Source: RUG626 sp051866775 (GTDB lineage: Bacteria > Bacillota > Clostridia > Oscillospirales > Oscillospiraceae). From it: a stretch of 64,000 nucleotides of DNA. The stretch is from positions 1 through 64,000 of the forward strand of contig JBJDXR010000009.1 in NCBI GenBank assembly GCA_051866775.1, given 5' to 3'. The notes under the pieces were generated by a model, which had not been told where the DNA came from, did no database searches, and saw only the letters and a program-made list of their open reading frames with translations. The position numbers were made by a program, and so were the translations under genes. Below, piece by piece: positions 53,072 to 61,746 of the stretch (positions within the stretch are counted from its first letter, which is position 1; every line of letters begins with the position of its first letter).

Positions 53072-55702
53072 TTACACCTTCTCATGGGTGCCGTAATATG
53101 CGTTAAGATACATCTGCTTTATCTCGCTCATAAGCGGATAGCGCGGATTTGCTCCTGTACACTGATCGTCAAAGGCCTGCTCGACCATGTCGTCAAGCCG
53201 CTCAAGGAACGTCTTTTCGTCGGGAACATATTCGCGGATAGTCTTTTTGATGCCGACTTTGTCCTTAAGCTCATCTATCGCCTTGATGAGGTTTTCAAGC
53301 TTCTCCTGGTCGCTGTCTCCCTTAATGCCCAGATAGTCGGCGACCTCAGCATAGCGCGAGAGCGCATGGGGATGGTCGTACTGGGAGAAGGTGCCCATCT
53401 TTGTCGGGGCCTCGGAGGAGTTAAAACGCAGTACCTCGTCTATCATAAGGGCGTTGGCAACGCCGTGGGCTATGTGGTAAAAAGCACCAAGTTTGTGAGC
53501 CATAGAGTGGCACACGCCCAGGAAGGCGTTTGCAAAGGCCATACCCGCCATCGTTGCGGCGTTTGCCATCTTTTCCCGCGCCGCCGGGTCATTGGGGCCG
53601 TTGTCGTATGCTCTGGGCAGGTTTTCAAATATCATTTTAAGGGAACGCAGCGCAAGGCCGTCGGTATAATCCGTCGCCATCACTGAAGCGTAGGCTTCCA
53701 GCGCATGGGTCACCGCGTCTATTCCCGAGGCGGCTGTCAGCCCCTTGGGGGCGGTCATGTGCATATCCGCATCTACGATCGCCATCTTCGGAAGAAGCTC
53801 ATAGTCGGCAAGGGGATACTTCACGCCTGTCTTTTCATCTGTTATGACGGCAAAGGGCGTGACCTCCGAACCGGTGCCGGCCGAGGTGGGTATGGCCACA
53901 AAGTAAGCCTTCTCGCCCATTTTGGGGAAGGTATATATCCTCTTGCGTATATCCACAAAGCGCATAGCCATGTCCATAAAGTCGGCTTCCGGGTGCTCAT
54001 AAAGCACCCACATGATCTTTGCCGCGTCCATGGCCGAGCCGCCGCCTATGGCTATTATAACATCCGGCTGAAAATTTGTCATCTGTTCCGCGCCTTCTTT
54101 TGCGCAAGATAGCGTGGGATCCGGCGCTACATTATAAAAGGTGGTATGGGTTATACCCATTGAATCCAGCTTATCCGTTATGGGCTTAGTATATCCGTTA
54201 TTATACAGGAAGCTGTCAGTCACCACAAACGCTTTCTTCTTGTGCATGACCGTTCCAAGCTCGTCAAGAGCCACGGGCAGGCAGCCCTTCTTAATGTAAA
54301 CCTTTTCAGGCGCGCGGAACCAGAGCATGTTCTCTCTCCTCTCGGCGACTGTCTTAATATTCAAAAGGTGCTTCACGCCCACATTCTCGGATACGGAGTT
54401 TCCGCCCCATGATCCGCAGCCCAGAGTGAGCGACGGAGCGAGCTTAAAGTTGTACAGGTCGCCTATCCCGCCGTGGGAGGAGGGGGTGTTCACAAGGATA
54501 CGGCAGGTCTTCATACGCTCTCCGAACTGAGCAAGCTTTTCCTTCTCCGTGACGGCGTTCAGGTAAATGGATGAGGTGTGTCCGTAGCCGCCGTCGGCAA
54601 TGAGGCGCTCAGCCTTTGAGAAGGCGTCATCTATGTCCTTTGCCCGGTACATGGCCAGCACCGGCGAAAGCTTCTCGTGGGCGAATTCCTCGGAAAGCTC
54701 CACAGATTCCACCTCACCTATTATAATCTTCGTGGACTCCGGCACGCTGACTCCCGCAAGCGCCGCGATTTTTGAGGCCTTCTGTCCCACTATCTTCGCA
54801 TTCAGGGAGCCGTTAATGATAATGGTCTTGCGTACCTTTTCCGTCTCCTCAGGGGTCAGGAAATAGCATCCCCTGTCAGAAAACTCCTTTTTGACGGCTT
54901 CGTATACCTTGTCAAGAACAATAACAGACTGCTCGGAGGCGCATATCATGCCGTTATCAAAGGTCTTTGAATGTATAATGGAGTTTACCGCAAGAACCAC
55001 ATCCGCCGTGTCGTCGATTATTGCCGGGGTGTTGCCGGCGCCAACGCCCACGGCGGGCTTTCCGCTTGAATAGGCGGACTTTACCATTCCGGGGCCGCCT
55101 GTCGCCAAAATTATGTCGGCCTCCTTCATTATAAGGTTCGTCATATCAAGGCTCGGCTCGTCTATCCAATCTATTATGCCTTCGGGAGCGCCCGCCTTGA
55201 CGGCTGCCTCAAGTACCACACGGGCTGCCTCGTTTGTGGACTCCTTGGCTCTGGGGTGCGGGCTTATAATTATGCCGTTTCTCGTTTTAAGCGCCAGAAG
55301 CGTCTTAAATATTGCGGTGGAGGTGGGGTTCGTGGTGGGAATCACCGCGGCGATGACGCCTATAGGCTCCGCTATCTTCTTTATACCGTAGGCCGCATCC
55401 TCCTCTATCACGCCGCAGGTCTTGGTATTTTTATAGGCATTGTATATATACTCAGCCGCATAGTGGTTCTTTATTACTTTATCCTCAACAACGCCCATGC
55501 CCGTCTCCTGAACGGCAAGCTTGGCAAGGGGGATACGCATCTTATTTGCCGCCGAAGCCGCTGCCAGGAATATCTTATCAACCTGCTCCTGTGTGTATTC
55601 GGCATAGGCCTTCTGAGACTTGCGCACTGCGGCAAGAGCCTGCTCAAGCCTTTCAACACTGTCTACGGTCTCTCTTGTCCTTTTATTCTCCATCATACTC
55701 AC
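53072..55702 (-). CDS. adhE: Bifunctional acetaldehyde-CoA/alcohol dehydrogenase
   Basis: Reduces acetyl-CoA to ethanol in two NADH-consuming steps; forms spirosomes. 876 residues. N-terminal aldehyde dehydrogenase about 1-440 with the catalytic Cys in FDNGMICASEQSVIV, a linker, and a C-terminal iron-type alcohol dehydrogenase (IAIGGGSAMDAAK, GTGSEVTPFAVI, metal ligands in SGIDAVTHALEAY and GVCHSMAHKLGAFYHIAHG). It follows rex by 6 bases, so the NADH-sensing repressor and this NADH-oxidising enzyme are made together. Confidence 0.98.
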   Translation of the reverse strand: MSMMENKRTRETVDSVERLEQALAAVRKSQKAYAEYTQEQVDKIFLAAASAANKMRIPLAKLAVQETGMGVVEDKVIKNHYAAEYIYNAYKNTKTCGVIEEDAAYGIKKIAEPIGVIAAVIPTTNPTSTAIFKTLLALKTRNGIIISPHPRAKESTNEAARVVLEAAVKAGAPEGIIDWIDEPSLDMTNLIMKEADIILATGGPGMVKSAYSSGKPAVGVGAGNTPAIIDDTADVVLAVNSIIHSKTFDNGMICASEQSVIVLDKVYEAVKKEFSDRGCYFLTPEETEKVRKTIIINGSLNAKIVGQKASKIAALAGVSVPESTKIIIGEVESVELSEEFAHEKLSPVLAMYRAKDIDDAFSKAERLIADGGYGHTSSIYLNAVTEKEKLAQFGERMKTCRILVNTPSSHGGIGDLYNFKLAPSLTLGCGSWGGNSVSENVGVKHLLNIKTVAERRENMLWFRAPEKVYIKKGCLPVALDELGTVMHKKKAFVVTDSFLYNNGYTKPITDKLDSMGITHTTFYNVAPDPTLSCAKEGAEQMTNFQPDVIIAIGGGSAMDAAKIMWVLYEHPEADFMDMAMRFVDIRKRIYTFPKMGEKAYFVAIPTSAGTGSEVTPFAVITDEKTGVKYPLADYELLPKMAIVDADMHMTAPKGLTAASGIDAVTHALEAYASVMATDYTDGLALRSLKMIFENLPRAYDNGPNDPAAREKMANAATMAGMAFANAFLGVCHSMAHKLGAFYHIAHGVANALMIDEVLRFNSSEAPTKMGTFSQYDHPHALSRYAEVADYLGIKGDSDQEKLENLIKAIDELKDKVGIKKTIREYVPDEKTFLERLDDMVEQAFDDQCTGANPRYPLMSEIKQMYLNAYYGTHEKV

Positions 55703-55708
55703 TCCTTA

Positions 55709-56332
55709 TTAGTCTGCGTCCAACTCGTTCAAATGCGCCGAGAGCAGCGCGAGCGAAGCCGCCATATTTTCGTTCTGTATAAGTATATTTTTATCCGCCG
55801 TCAAATGCGTTGGTGCAAAATTCCATATCGCCCTTATCCCGTTTTTGCACATCAGGTCACATACCTGCTGTGCGGAATGGGCCGGCACCGTTATCACGCC
55901 GATCTTGACTTTAGCCTGGCGGCAGAACTCCTCAAAATCACATATCGGGAATATATATTTCCCACTGTCGGTCATGCCGATTTTCTTTGTGTCCTCATCA
56001 AAGGCCGCAAGGATGTGCAGACCGTATTCCCCAAATCCACTGTAATCCAGCATTGCACAGCCGAGCTTTCCCGCTCCGACTATCACCGCCAGATTTTTGT
56101 TTTTATACCCCAAAAAAGTTTCCAGATCGTCTATGAGCGTCCTTACATTATAGCCAGTCCTCGGCTTTCCCGCTCCGCTTATGATATTGATATCCTTTCT
56201 GACAAGCACATCTCCAAGGTCAAGCTTCGCCGCAATGGCAGTTGCGGAAATATTCTCAGTCTCCTGCGGCAGCTGCTTAAGATAGTTAAGATACACCGGG
56301 AGCCTTCTCATAACGCTTATCGATACGCTCAT
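55709..56332 (-). CDS. rex: Redox-sensing transcriptional repressor Rex
   Basis: Binds DNA when the NADH/NAD ratio is low and lets go when NADH binds. 207 residues: N-terminal winged helix (SVMRRLPVYLNYLKQLP, NISATAIAAKLDLGDVLVRKD), then a Rossmann domain (LAVIVGAGKLGCAMLDY), FDEDTKKIGM, and a C-terminal swapped helix. It heads the minus-strand block that includes adhE and the sensory hydrogenase genes. An inverted repeat of Rex-operator geometry lies about 90-100 bases upstream. Confidence 0.97.
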   Translation of the reverse strand: MSVSISVMRRLPVYLNYLKQLPQETENISATAIAAKLDLGDVLVRKDINIISGAGKPRTGYNVRTLIDDLETFLGYKNKNLAVIVGAGKLGCAMLDYSGFGEYGLHILAAFDEDTKKIGMTDSGKYIFPICDFEEFCRQAKVKIGVITVPAHSAQQVCDLMCKNGIRAIWNFAPTHLTADKNILIQNENMAASLALLSAHLNELDAD

Positions 56333-56418
56333 GGCGGTACCTCCTGTCGGTTTTTATTCTATCTTACACCAAATCGATAGGTGTATAATTCATCCCGAAA
56401 AATATCAGCATATCTTTA

Positions 56419-56436
56419 TCGATATATTTCTATCGA
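56419..56436. promoter_or_regulatory. Candidate Rex-type inverted repeat upstream of rex
   Basis: TCGATA-N6-TATCGA, a perfect 18-base inverted repeat with the spacing of a Rex operator (TTGTTA-N6-TAACAA) but a diverged half-site. A lone TCGATA copy lies at 56375-56380. Binding is uncertain. Confidence 0.45.
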
Positions 56437-56446
56437 ATTGCTTCAG

Positions 56447-56477
56447 TAATAATGCCGGCCAAAGACCGGCATTATTA
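56447..56477 (-). terminator. Hairpin downstream of the alcohol dehydrogenase gene
   Basis: 12-bp stem TAATAATGCCGG/CCGGCATTATTA (56447-56458, 56466-56477). It separates adh from the rex promoter region; the T-run is weak. Confidence 0.65.
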
Positions 56478-56546
56478 CCTGGAAATAGGTGAAGGGTTGG
56501 AAGAAAATGATATTATTTAGAAGGGAAAATGAAGCGTTCAGATTTA

Positions 56547-57773
56547 TCAGAAGTCGACCTCAGTGTCGTAATAGCAGCACTTAAGGAGCTTCTCCATCTC
56601 CTCCTGAGTGGGGATCCTTGGATTGGAGCCGGTGCAGGCGTCGCCGATGGCGAGCGCCGCTATCTCAGAGAGCTTTTCAAGGAACTTGGATTCCTCTGCA
56701 ACGGACTGTCCGTCGGGGACGATGGCTCCGCCCTCGCCGTAATTCTTGATGCAATGCGGGATGTTAAGATCGTCGTTCATCTTGCGCAGCATGGCGATGA
56801 GTCTTTCCGTCTTCTCCTCGTCATTGGCTCCGCCCAAGTCTATGTAGTCGGCGATCTGGCCGTAGCGCTTTAATGCGGTCGGGTTCTTGGAGTTATACTT
56901 TATGACCTTCGGCAGGTACATTGCATTGGCCGCACCATGGATTATATGTCCCTGGCTGCCGTGGGAGAACGCCGCGCCGGTCTTGTGCGCCATGGAGTGG
57001 ACGATACCCAGAAGGGCATTTGAGAAAGCCATTCCGGCAAGGCACTGGGCGTTATGCATGGCATGACGCGCATCCATATCGCCGTTATAGGACCTTACAA
57101 GATTCTCTTTGATCATCTTGACGGCGTAAAGCGCCAGAGGATTGGTGTAGTCACAGTTGGCGGTGGATACATATGCCTCAATGGCGTGGGTCATAGCATC
57201 CATACCGGTGTGGGCCACCAGCTTAACAGGCATGGTCTCCGCAAGCTCTGGATCCACGATGGCCACATCCGGGGTTATCTCAAAGTCGGCGATCGGGTAC
57301 TTAACGCCCTTGTCGTAATCGGTAATAATGGAGAAAGCAGTCACCTCGGTGGCGGTACCTGAGGTGGAGGACACCGCACAGAAGTGCGCCTTGGTTCTCA
57401 GCTTAGGCAGGCCGAACACCTTGCACATATCCTCAAAGGTGGTCTCCGGATACTCATACTTTATCCACATGGCCTTTGCCGCGTCTATGGGAGAGCCGCC
57501 GCCGATAGCTACGATCCAGTCAGGCTGGAACTTCTGCATAGCCTCGGCACCGCGCATAACAGTGGTAACGGAAGGATCGGACTCAATACCGTCAAACACC
57601 TCGACCTCCATGCCCGCCTCCTTGAGATATCCGATGGCCTTATCAAGGAAGCCGTTTCTCTTCATGGAACCGCCGCCGACGCAGATGATGGCCCTCTTAC
57701 CCTCCAAGGTCTTAAGCGCCTCAAGCGCTCCCTTGCCATGGTAAAGGTCTCTTGGTAATGTGAACCTGTTCAT
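56547..57773 (-). CDS. Iron-containing alcohol dehydrogenase
   Basis: 408 residues of the group III (Fe-ADH) family: IICVGGGSMKRNG, VAIGGGSPIDAAKAMW with the nucleotide loop, STSGTATEVTAFSIITD, and metal ligands in DPELAET, TGMDAMTHAIEAY, GIVHSMAHKTGAAF and HGSQGHIIHGAAN. It resembles butanol/alcohol dehydrogenases related to the AdhE C-terminal half; cofactor and chain-length preference are not readable. It has its own control region with two Rex-like sites, pointing to induction at high NADH. Confidence 0.95.
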   Translation of the reverse strand: MNRFTLPRDLYHGKGALEALKTLEGKRAIICVGGGSMKRNGFLDKAIGYLKEAGMEVEVFDGIESDPSVTTVMRGAEAMQKFQPDWIVAIGGGSPIDAAKAMWIKYEYPETTFEDMCKVFGLPKLRTKAHFCAVSSTSGTATEVTAFSIITDYDKGVKYPIADFEITPDVAIVDPELAETMPVKLVAHTGMDAMTHAIEAYVSTANCDYTNPLALYAVKMIKENLVRSYNGDMDARHAMHNAQCLAGMAFSNALLGIVHSMAHKTGAAFSHGSQGHIIHGAANAMYLPKVIKYNSKNPTALKRYGQIADYIDLGGANDEEKTERLIAMLRKMNDDLNIPHCIKNYGEGGAIVPDGQSVAEESKFLEKLSEIAALAIGDACTGSNPRIPTQEEMEKLLKCCYYDTEVDF

Positions 57774-57835
57774 AACAGTTACCTCCGTAAATAAAATTTG
57801 GTCTTATGACTTTTCCTGTTTGTTCTGCCCTTTGT

Positions 57836-57853
57836 TTGATAAAATTTTAACAA
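57836..57853. promoter_or_regulatory. Probable Rex operator of the alcohol dehydrogenase gene
   Basis: TTGATA-AAATTT-TAACAA: the right half is the exact Rex half-site and the left differs by one base. It lies about 65 bases before the adh start codon. Confidence 0.65.
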
Positions 57854-57902
57854 AATATTCGTGGTTTGAAAAATGTTTAAAGTGTATATCAGTATGTTTT
57901 TA

Positions 57903-57920
57903 TTGATATGTTATTATCAA
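57903..57920. promoter_or_regulatory. Second Rex-like inverted repeat
   Basis: TTGATA-TGTTAT-TATCAA, a perfect inverted repeat of the same 18-base geometry, just outside the LysR terminator and upstream of adh. Confidence 0.5.
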
Positions 57921-57921
57921 T

Positions 57922-57960
57922 AAAGCAGAGCGGCAGGACTTACTGCCGCTCTGCTTTTTT
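57922..57960. terminator. Terminator of the LysR gene
   Basis: AAAGCAGAGCGGCAG and its complement form a 15-bp stem with T/A runs at both ends. Confidence 0.88.
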
Positions 57961-57984
57961 GACGAATCAAATTATGTCCCGAAT

Positions 57985-58908
57985 CTACATATACCGTTGT
58001 CTCACATTCACAACAGACTCAATAAATTTATTGTCCAATGCCGTGAGCTGGTAGTCGTCCCTATATATGAGCACATCCCTGTAAATTTTGGTGTTCTCAG
58101 TGCACTTCTTCTGCACAAGCTCGAATCGCGCCAGCATATCGTCAGGTATCGGGGACACCCACATAAAGGTGGTAGGGACATTCTCCAAAAGCTCAAACTG
58201 GCTTCCCCTCTCAAAGATAAATATTCTCTTGTCCACCTCCGGGGACAGTTCTTCCTTCCTCACATCTATAAGCGGAAGCGACGGCACATAGGGGTCGGCG
58301 TGGGATATCTCGATATAGTTTGTTAGGTCTGACAGCTTTATATCTTCCTTTTCGGCAAGGTCATGCTTTTTTGACATGAGCAGCAGGTAAGAAAAGTTCG
58401 TTATCGTCTCCGCCGTCAAGTGCTTTTCGACAAAAAGCGACTCAAAATACTTGTCATATTTCATCTGATAGCGTATTATCCCCATGTCACATTCGCCGTT
58501 TACCACACAGCTTATCGTACGGCTGGAGTTTGTCTCCCTGTAAGATATCTCTGCGGACATATCGGTGCGGATATGCTCTGCAAACTCTGTCATGGCCTTC
58601 GATATATAGCTGGCCCTCGGTACACAAACTGAGAGCCGCTGCTTTGGGCGTTTTCCCTTCTTATAGATATTCTCAATTTCTTCCACCTGGTTTATAATAC
58701 GCTGGGCATGTCTTATAAACTGCTCGCCGTCCGGTGTGAGAGATATCCCCTTTGACGTGCGGTTAAAGATCGTTATTCCAAGGTCAGATTCAAGCTCCTT
58801 TATCGCACGGCTCAGATTCGGTTGGCCCATAAACAGGTTCTCCGCAGCCTTGCTAATCGAGCGGGTCTTGGCGACCTCCAGGGCATATTTAAAATGAAGC
58901 AGATTCAT
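57985..58908 (-). CDS. LysR family transcriptional regulator
   Basis: About 307 residues from the ATG at 58908 (GGAGAG upstream). N-terminal winged helix: LHFKYALEVAKTRSISKAAENL, GQPNLSRAIKELESDLG, FNRTSKGISLTPDGEQF; then the periplasmic-binding-like effector domain. It overlaps the end of cca by 20 bases and so is co-transcribed with it. Effector and targets are unknown; the alcohol dehydrogenase gene just downstream is the nearest candidate, but a terminator lies between. Confidence 0.93.
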   Translation of the reverse strand: MNLLHFKYALEVAKTRSISKAAENLFMGQPNLSRAIKELESDLGITIFNRTSKGISLTPDGEQFIRHAQRIINQVEEIENIYKKGKRPKQRLSVCVPRASYISKAMTEFAEHIRTDMSAEISYRETNSSRTISCVVNGECDMGIIRYQMKYDKYFESLFVEKHLTAETITNFSYLLLMSKKHDLAEKEDIKLSDLTNYIEISHADPYVPSLPLIDVRKEELSPEVDKRIFIFERGSQFELLENVPTTFMWVSPIPDDMLARFELVQKKCTENTKIYRDVLIYRDDYQLTALDNKFIESVVNVRQRYM

Positions 58909-60106
58909 AATTCTCTCCTTTTTTGCCAAAAATGGCCGAAGCCGAATCCATCAGCTTATCCCTTTCGTTTTCTACCTGCCCCAGCGTGGCGGCCCTTGAA
59001 AGGGTGCAAAGCGCGGCCCCTATCTCTCTCCCCCGAAGTCCCAGGGTTTTGAGGTCATCGCCATTCACCGCAAGCTCCCTGACGGTTACAAATTGGTGCT
59101 CCTCAGCCAAAAGCTGCGCTTTATTAAAAATCTCCAAGCCCAAAAGCTCACCGGCCGCGGCGGCTGTAATCACAGGTTGCGTGCCATGCTCCGCCATTAA
59201 CAGCCTTATGTCCTCAGGCCTGCCGGACAGCTTATCCAGCAGCGCCTGTGCAGCATCGGCCTCTCTGGCGAGCTTTGCCGGGAAGCGCAGCTTACTTATA
59301 AGCTCTCCTGCATCGGAGCCTTCCCCCCCATGGTGCAGAGCCGCGGCAAGTGCCGCAATGCGCATATCCCCATCACACGGCAGGCGGCATAAAGCGGAAA
59401 AATCAATATTCTTTACATTTTTGGAAATAAATCCATCTAAAAGTCCATATTCTATCATAGAATAAAGTATCTGCGGACGCTGTGAGAGCAGAGTTTTTTG
59501 AAGCTCGTCCCTTATTCTCTCCGCCGAGAGCCTTTTCACTCCACCGGCGCAGCTCTTTATGGCGGAGAGCGTGCCCGCCTCTACCTCAAATCCCAAAGCG
59601 GCTGAAAACCTAAGTGCCCTGAGCATACGGAGAGCATCTTCGGAAAAACGTCTCTCCGGCTCCCCCACGCACCTGATGAGCCTTCTCTCAAGATCGTCCC
59701 TCCCCCCGAACGGGTCGGTGATCTCACCGCCGCTTGACATGGCCATAGCGTTTATTGTAAAATCACGACGGCTCAGATCTGCCGCAATATCACCGACAAA
59801 TTCAACATTTTCGGGACTTCTGCCGTTTTTGTACTCACCGTCCCGGCGGTAGGTTGTTATCTCGGCGCTCCCGCCGCCATAAAAGACTGTCATTGTCCCA
59901 TATTTTTCTCCGGTTGGGACCGCTTTTTCAAATATCTCTGCGATATCGCCGCACCCGGCGGAGGAGGCGATGTCCCAGTCGTGCGGTGTCCTCCCAAGGA
60001 GCATATCGCGTACACAGCCTCCCACGGCAAAGGCTGAAAATCCGGCGCCGTTCAATATGGTGAGCATAGCCCTCACATAATCCGGCAGCCCGTTAGCAGT
60101 ATTCAC
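58889..60106 (-). CDS. cca: CCA tRNA nucleotidyltransferase
   Basis: Adds or repairs the 3' CCA of tRNA. 405 residues of the class II (Bacillus-like) type: AVGGCVRDMLLGRTPHDWDIAS with the catalytic DxD, EITTYRRDGEY, RRDFTINAMAM, EDALRMLRALRFSAALGF and the neck region RIRDELQKTL. GTG start at 60106 with AGGAGG seven bases before. The promoter is presumably in the AT-rich gap 60107-60270 shared with murC, where I see no clear boxes. Confidence 0.95.
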   Translation of the reverse strand: MNTANGLPDYVRAMLTILNGAGFSAFAVGGCVRDMLLGRTPHDWDIASSAGCGDIAEIFEKAVPTGEKYGTMTVFYGGGSAEITTYRRDGEYKNGRSPENVEFVGDIAADLSRRDFTINAMAMSSGGEITDPFGGRDDLERRLIRCVGEPERRFSEDALRMLRALRFSAALGFEVEAGTLSAIKSCAGGVKRLSAERIRDELQKTLLSQRPQILYSMIEYGLLDGFISKNVKNIDFSALCRLPCDGDMRIAALAAALHHGGEGSDAGELISKLRFPAKLAREADAAQALLDKLSGRPEDIRLLMAEHGTQPVITAAAAGELLGLEIFNKAQLLAEEHQFVTVRELAVNGDDLKTLGLRGREIGAALCTLSRAATLGQVENERDKLMDSASAIFGKKGENYESASF

Positions 60107-60270
60107 CCCTCAGCCTCCTATAAAAATCCATGTAAACCTGCGGCACATAAAAATCAGAACAGTTTGATTTAAAATTTTATTGTATTATCTTTTAATCAGT
60201 ATTATAATAATTTGGCACTTTAATATCAACATTTTAACATCTATTTTAAATTTATATAATCGGAGAAGTT

Positions 60271-61647
60271 ATGGACAGAATTTCCGAACTTGAACAATAT
60301 ATACGCTCCGGCGCCAGATGCCATCTTATAGGCATAGGCGGCGTATCCATGTCGCCGCTGGCCAAGGTGTTGTGCCGCCATGGCATGACCATCACCGGAT
60401 CGGATATCCGGGACAGCGCGGTCATTGATGACCTGCGCAAGCTTGGCATTAAGGTTTTTATTGGCCACAGCAGTGAAAACGTCATCGGCGCCGGCTTTGT
60501 TGTCCGTACCGCCGCCGCCCACGACGACAATCCCGAGGTTGCTTACGCACGTGCGCACGGTATTCCTGTTTTTGAGCGGGCTGAGGCTTGGGGCTGCATA
60601 ATGCGCAGGTACAAAAACGCCCTCTGCATATCCGGCACCCACGGAAAGACCACAACTACCTCCATGTGTACACACGTGCTTATGGCCGCAGGCGCCGATC
60701 CTACGGTCATGATCGGCGGGACACTGCCCCTTCTGCACGACGGCCACCGTGTCGGACACGGTGATACGATAGTTCTGGAGTCATGCGAATACTATAATTC
60801 ATTTCTCAGCTTCTTTCCGACCATCGCCGTAATATTGGACATTGAGGCTGACCATCTGGACTTTTTTAAGGATCTGGAGGATGTAAAGGCCTCCTTCAGG
60901 AAGTTTGCATGCCTCGTTCCGGAGGATACCGGCACAGTCGTTGTAAACTGCGATGATAAGAACACCATGGACGCGATTCGCGGCATTGACAGGAAAATCG
61001 TTACCTTTGGTTTTGCAGCCGATGCTGATGTCCGGGCGGAAAATGTTGTCTCAAATTACGGAGTATCTGAATTTGACGTCATGTATAACGGCGGACTTTT
61101 CACACATATCGAGCTTCATGTTCCCGGAATCCACAACGTTAAAAACGCGCTCGCAGCAGCAGCCTCTGCGATACTTCTGGGTATACCCGGCTCTGCCGTC
61201 AGGGAGGGGCTTCTTAACTTCCGCGGCGCGGCGCGGCGCTTTGAGTACAAGGGCAGCGTCGGCGGCGCGAGGGTATATGACGATTACGCCCATCATCCGG
61301 GGGAGCTTCACGCGCTTATTGACGCGGCCCGCTCACTCGAACCGAAACGGGTGATTGTGGCCTTCCAGCCCCACACCTACAGCCGTACAAAGGCTCTTTT
61401 CGACGACTTTGTGACGGAGCTTAAGCGTGCGGATAAGGTTTATCTTGCCGAGATCTATGCCGCAAGGGAGAAGAACACCATCGGCATCTCCTCCGCCCAT
61501 TTGTCAGAGCAAATCCCCGGCTCTGTGTTTCTGCCCTCCTTTGGCGAGCTTGAGGAAGCGCTGATCTCCGAGGCCTCCGACGGGGATATAATCCTCACCG
61601 TCGGCGCAGGCAATATATACGAAGTTGGAGAGGCGATCGTAAAGTGA
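60271..61647 (+). CDS. murC: UDP-N-acetylmuramate-L-alanine ligase
   Basis: First amino-acid addition of peptidoglycan precursor synthesis, cytosolic. 458 residues: N-terminal UDP-binding domain CHLIGIGGVSMSPLAKVL, ATP loop CISGTHGKTTTTSM, EADHLDFF, and the C-terminal FDDYAHHPGELHALI with VAFQPHTYSRTKAL. GGAG lies upstream of the ATG. It is separate from any mur/ddl cluster in this window. Confidence 0.97.
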   Translation: MDRISELEQYIRSGARCHLIGIGGVSMSPLAKVLCRHGMTITGSDIRDSAVIDDLRKLGIKVFIGHSSENVIGAGFVVRTAAAHDDNPEVAYARAHGIPVFERAEAWGCIMRRYKNALCISGTHGKTTTTSMCTHVLMAAGADPTVMIGGTLPLLHDGHRVGHGDTIVLESCEYYNSFLSFFPTIAVILDIEADHLDFFKDLEDVKASFRKFACLVPEDTGTVVVNCDDKNTMDAIRGIDRKIVTFGFAADADVRAENVVSNYGVSEFDVMYNGGLFTHIELHVPGIHNVKNALAAAASAILLGIPGSAVREGLLNFRGAARRFEYKGSVGGARVYDDYAHHPGELHALIDAARSLEPKRVIVAFQPHTYSRTKALFDDFVTELKRADKVYLAEIYAAREKNTIGISSAHLSEQIPGSVFLPSFGELEEALISEASDGDIILTVGAGNIYEVGEAIVK

Positions 61648-61701
61648 CCTTTCACAATGCAACGCCTTTTATCGCAGAAAAACTTTAAATTTTTTGCATA
61701 T

Positions 61702-61735
61702 GCGGCCCTTCTTATATAAGAAGGGCCGCCTTCTT
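61702..61735. terminator. Terminator after murC
   Basis: 13-bp perfect palindromic stem (61702-61714 with 61717-61729) followed by TTCTTT; A-rich on the other side, so it may serve both convergent genes. Confidence 0.8.
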
Positions 61736-61746
61736 TACCACTAAAG

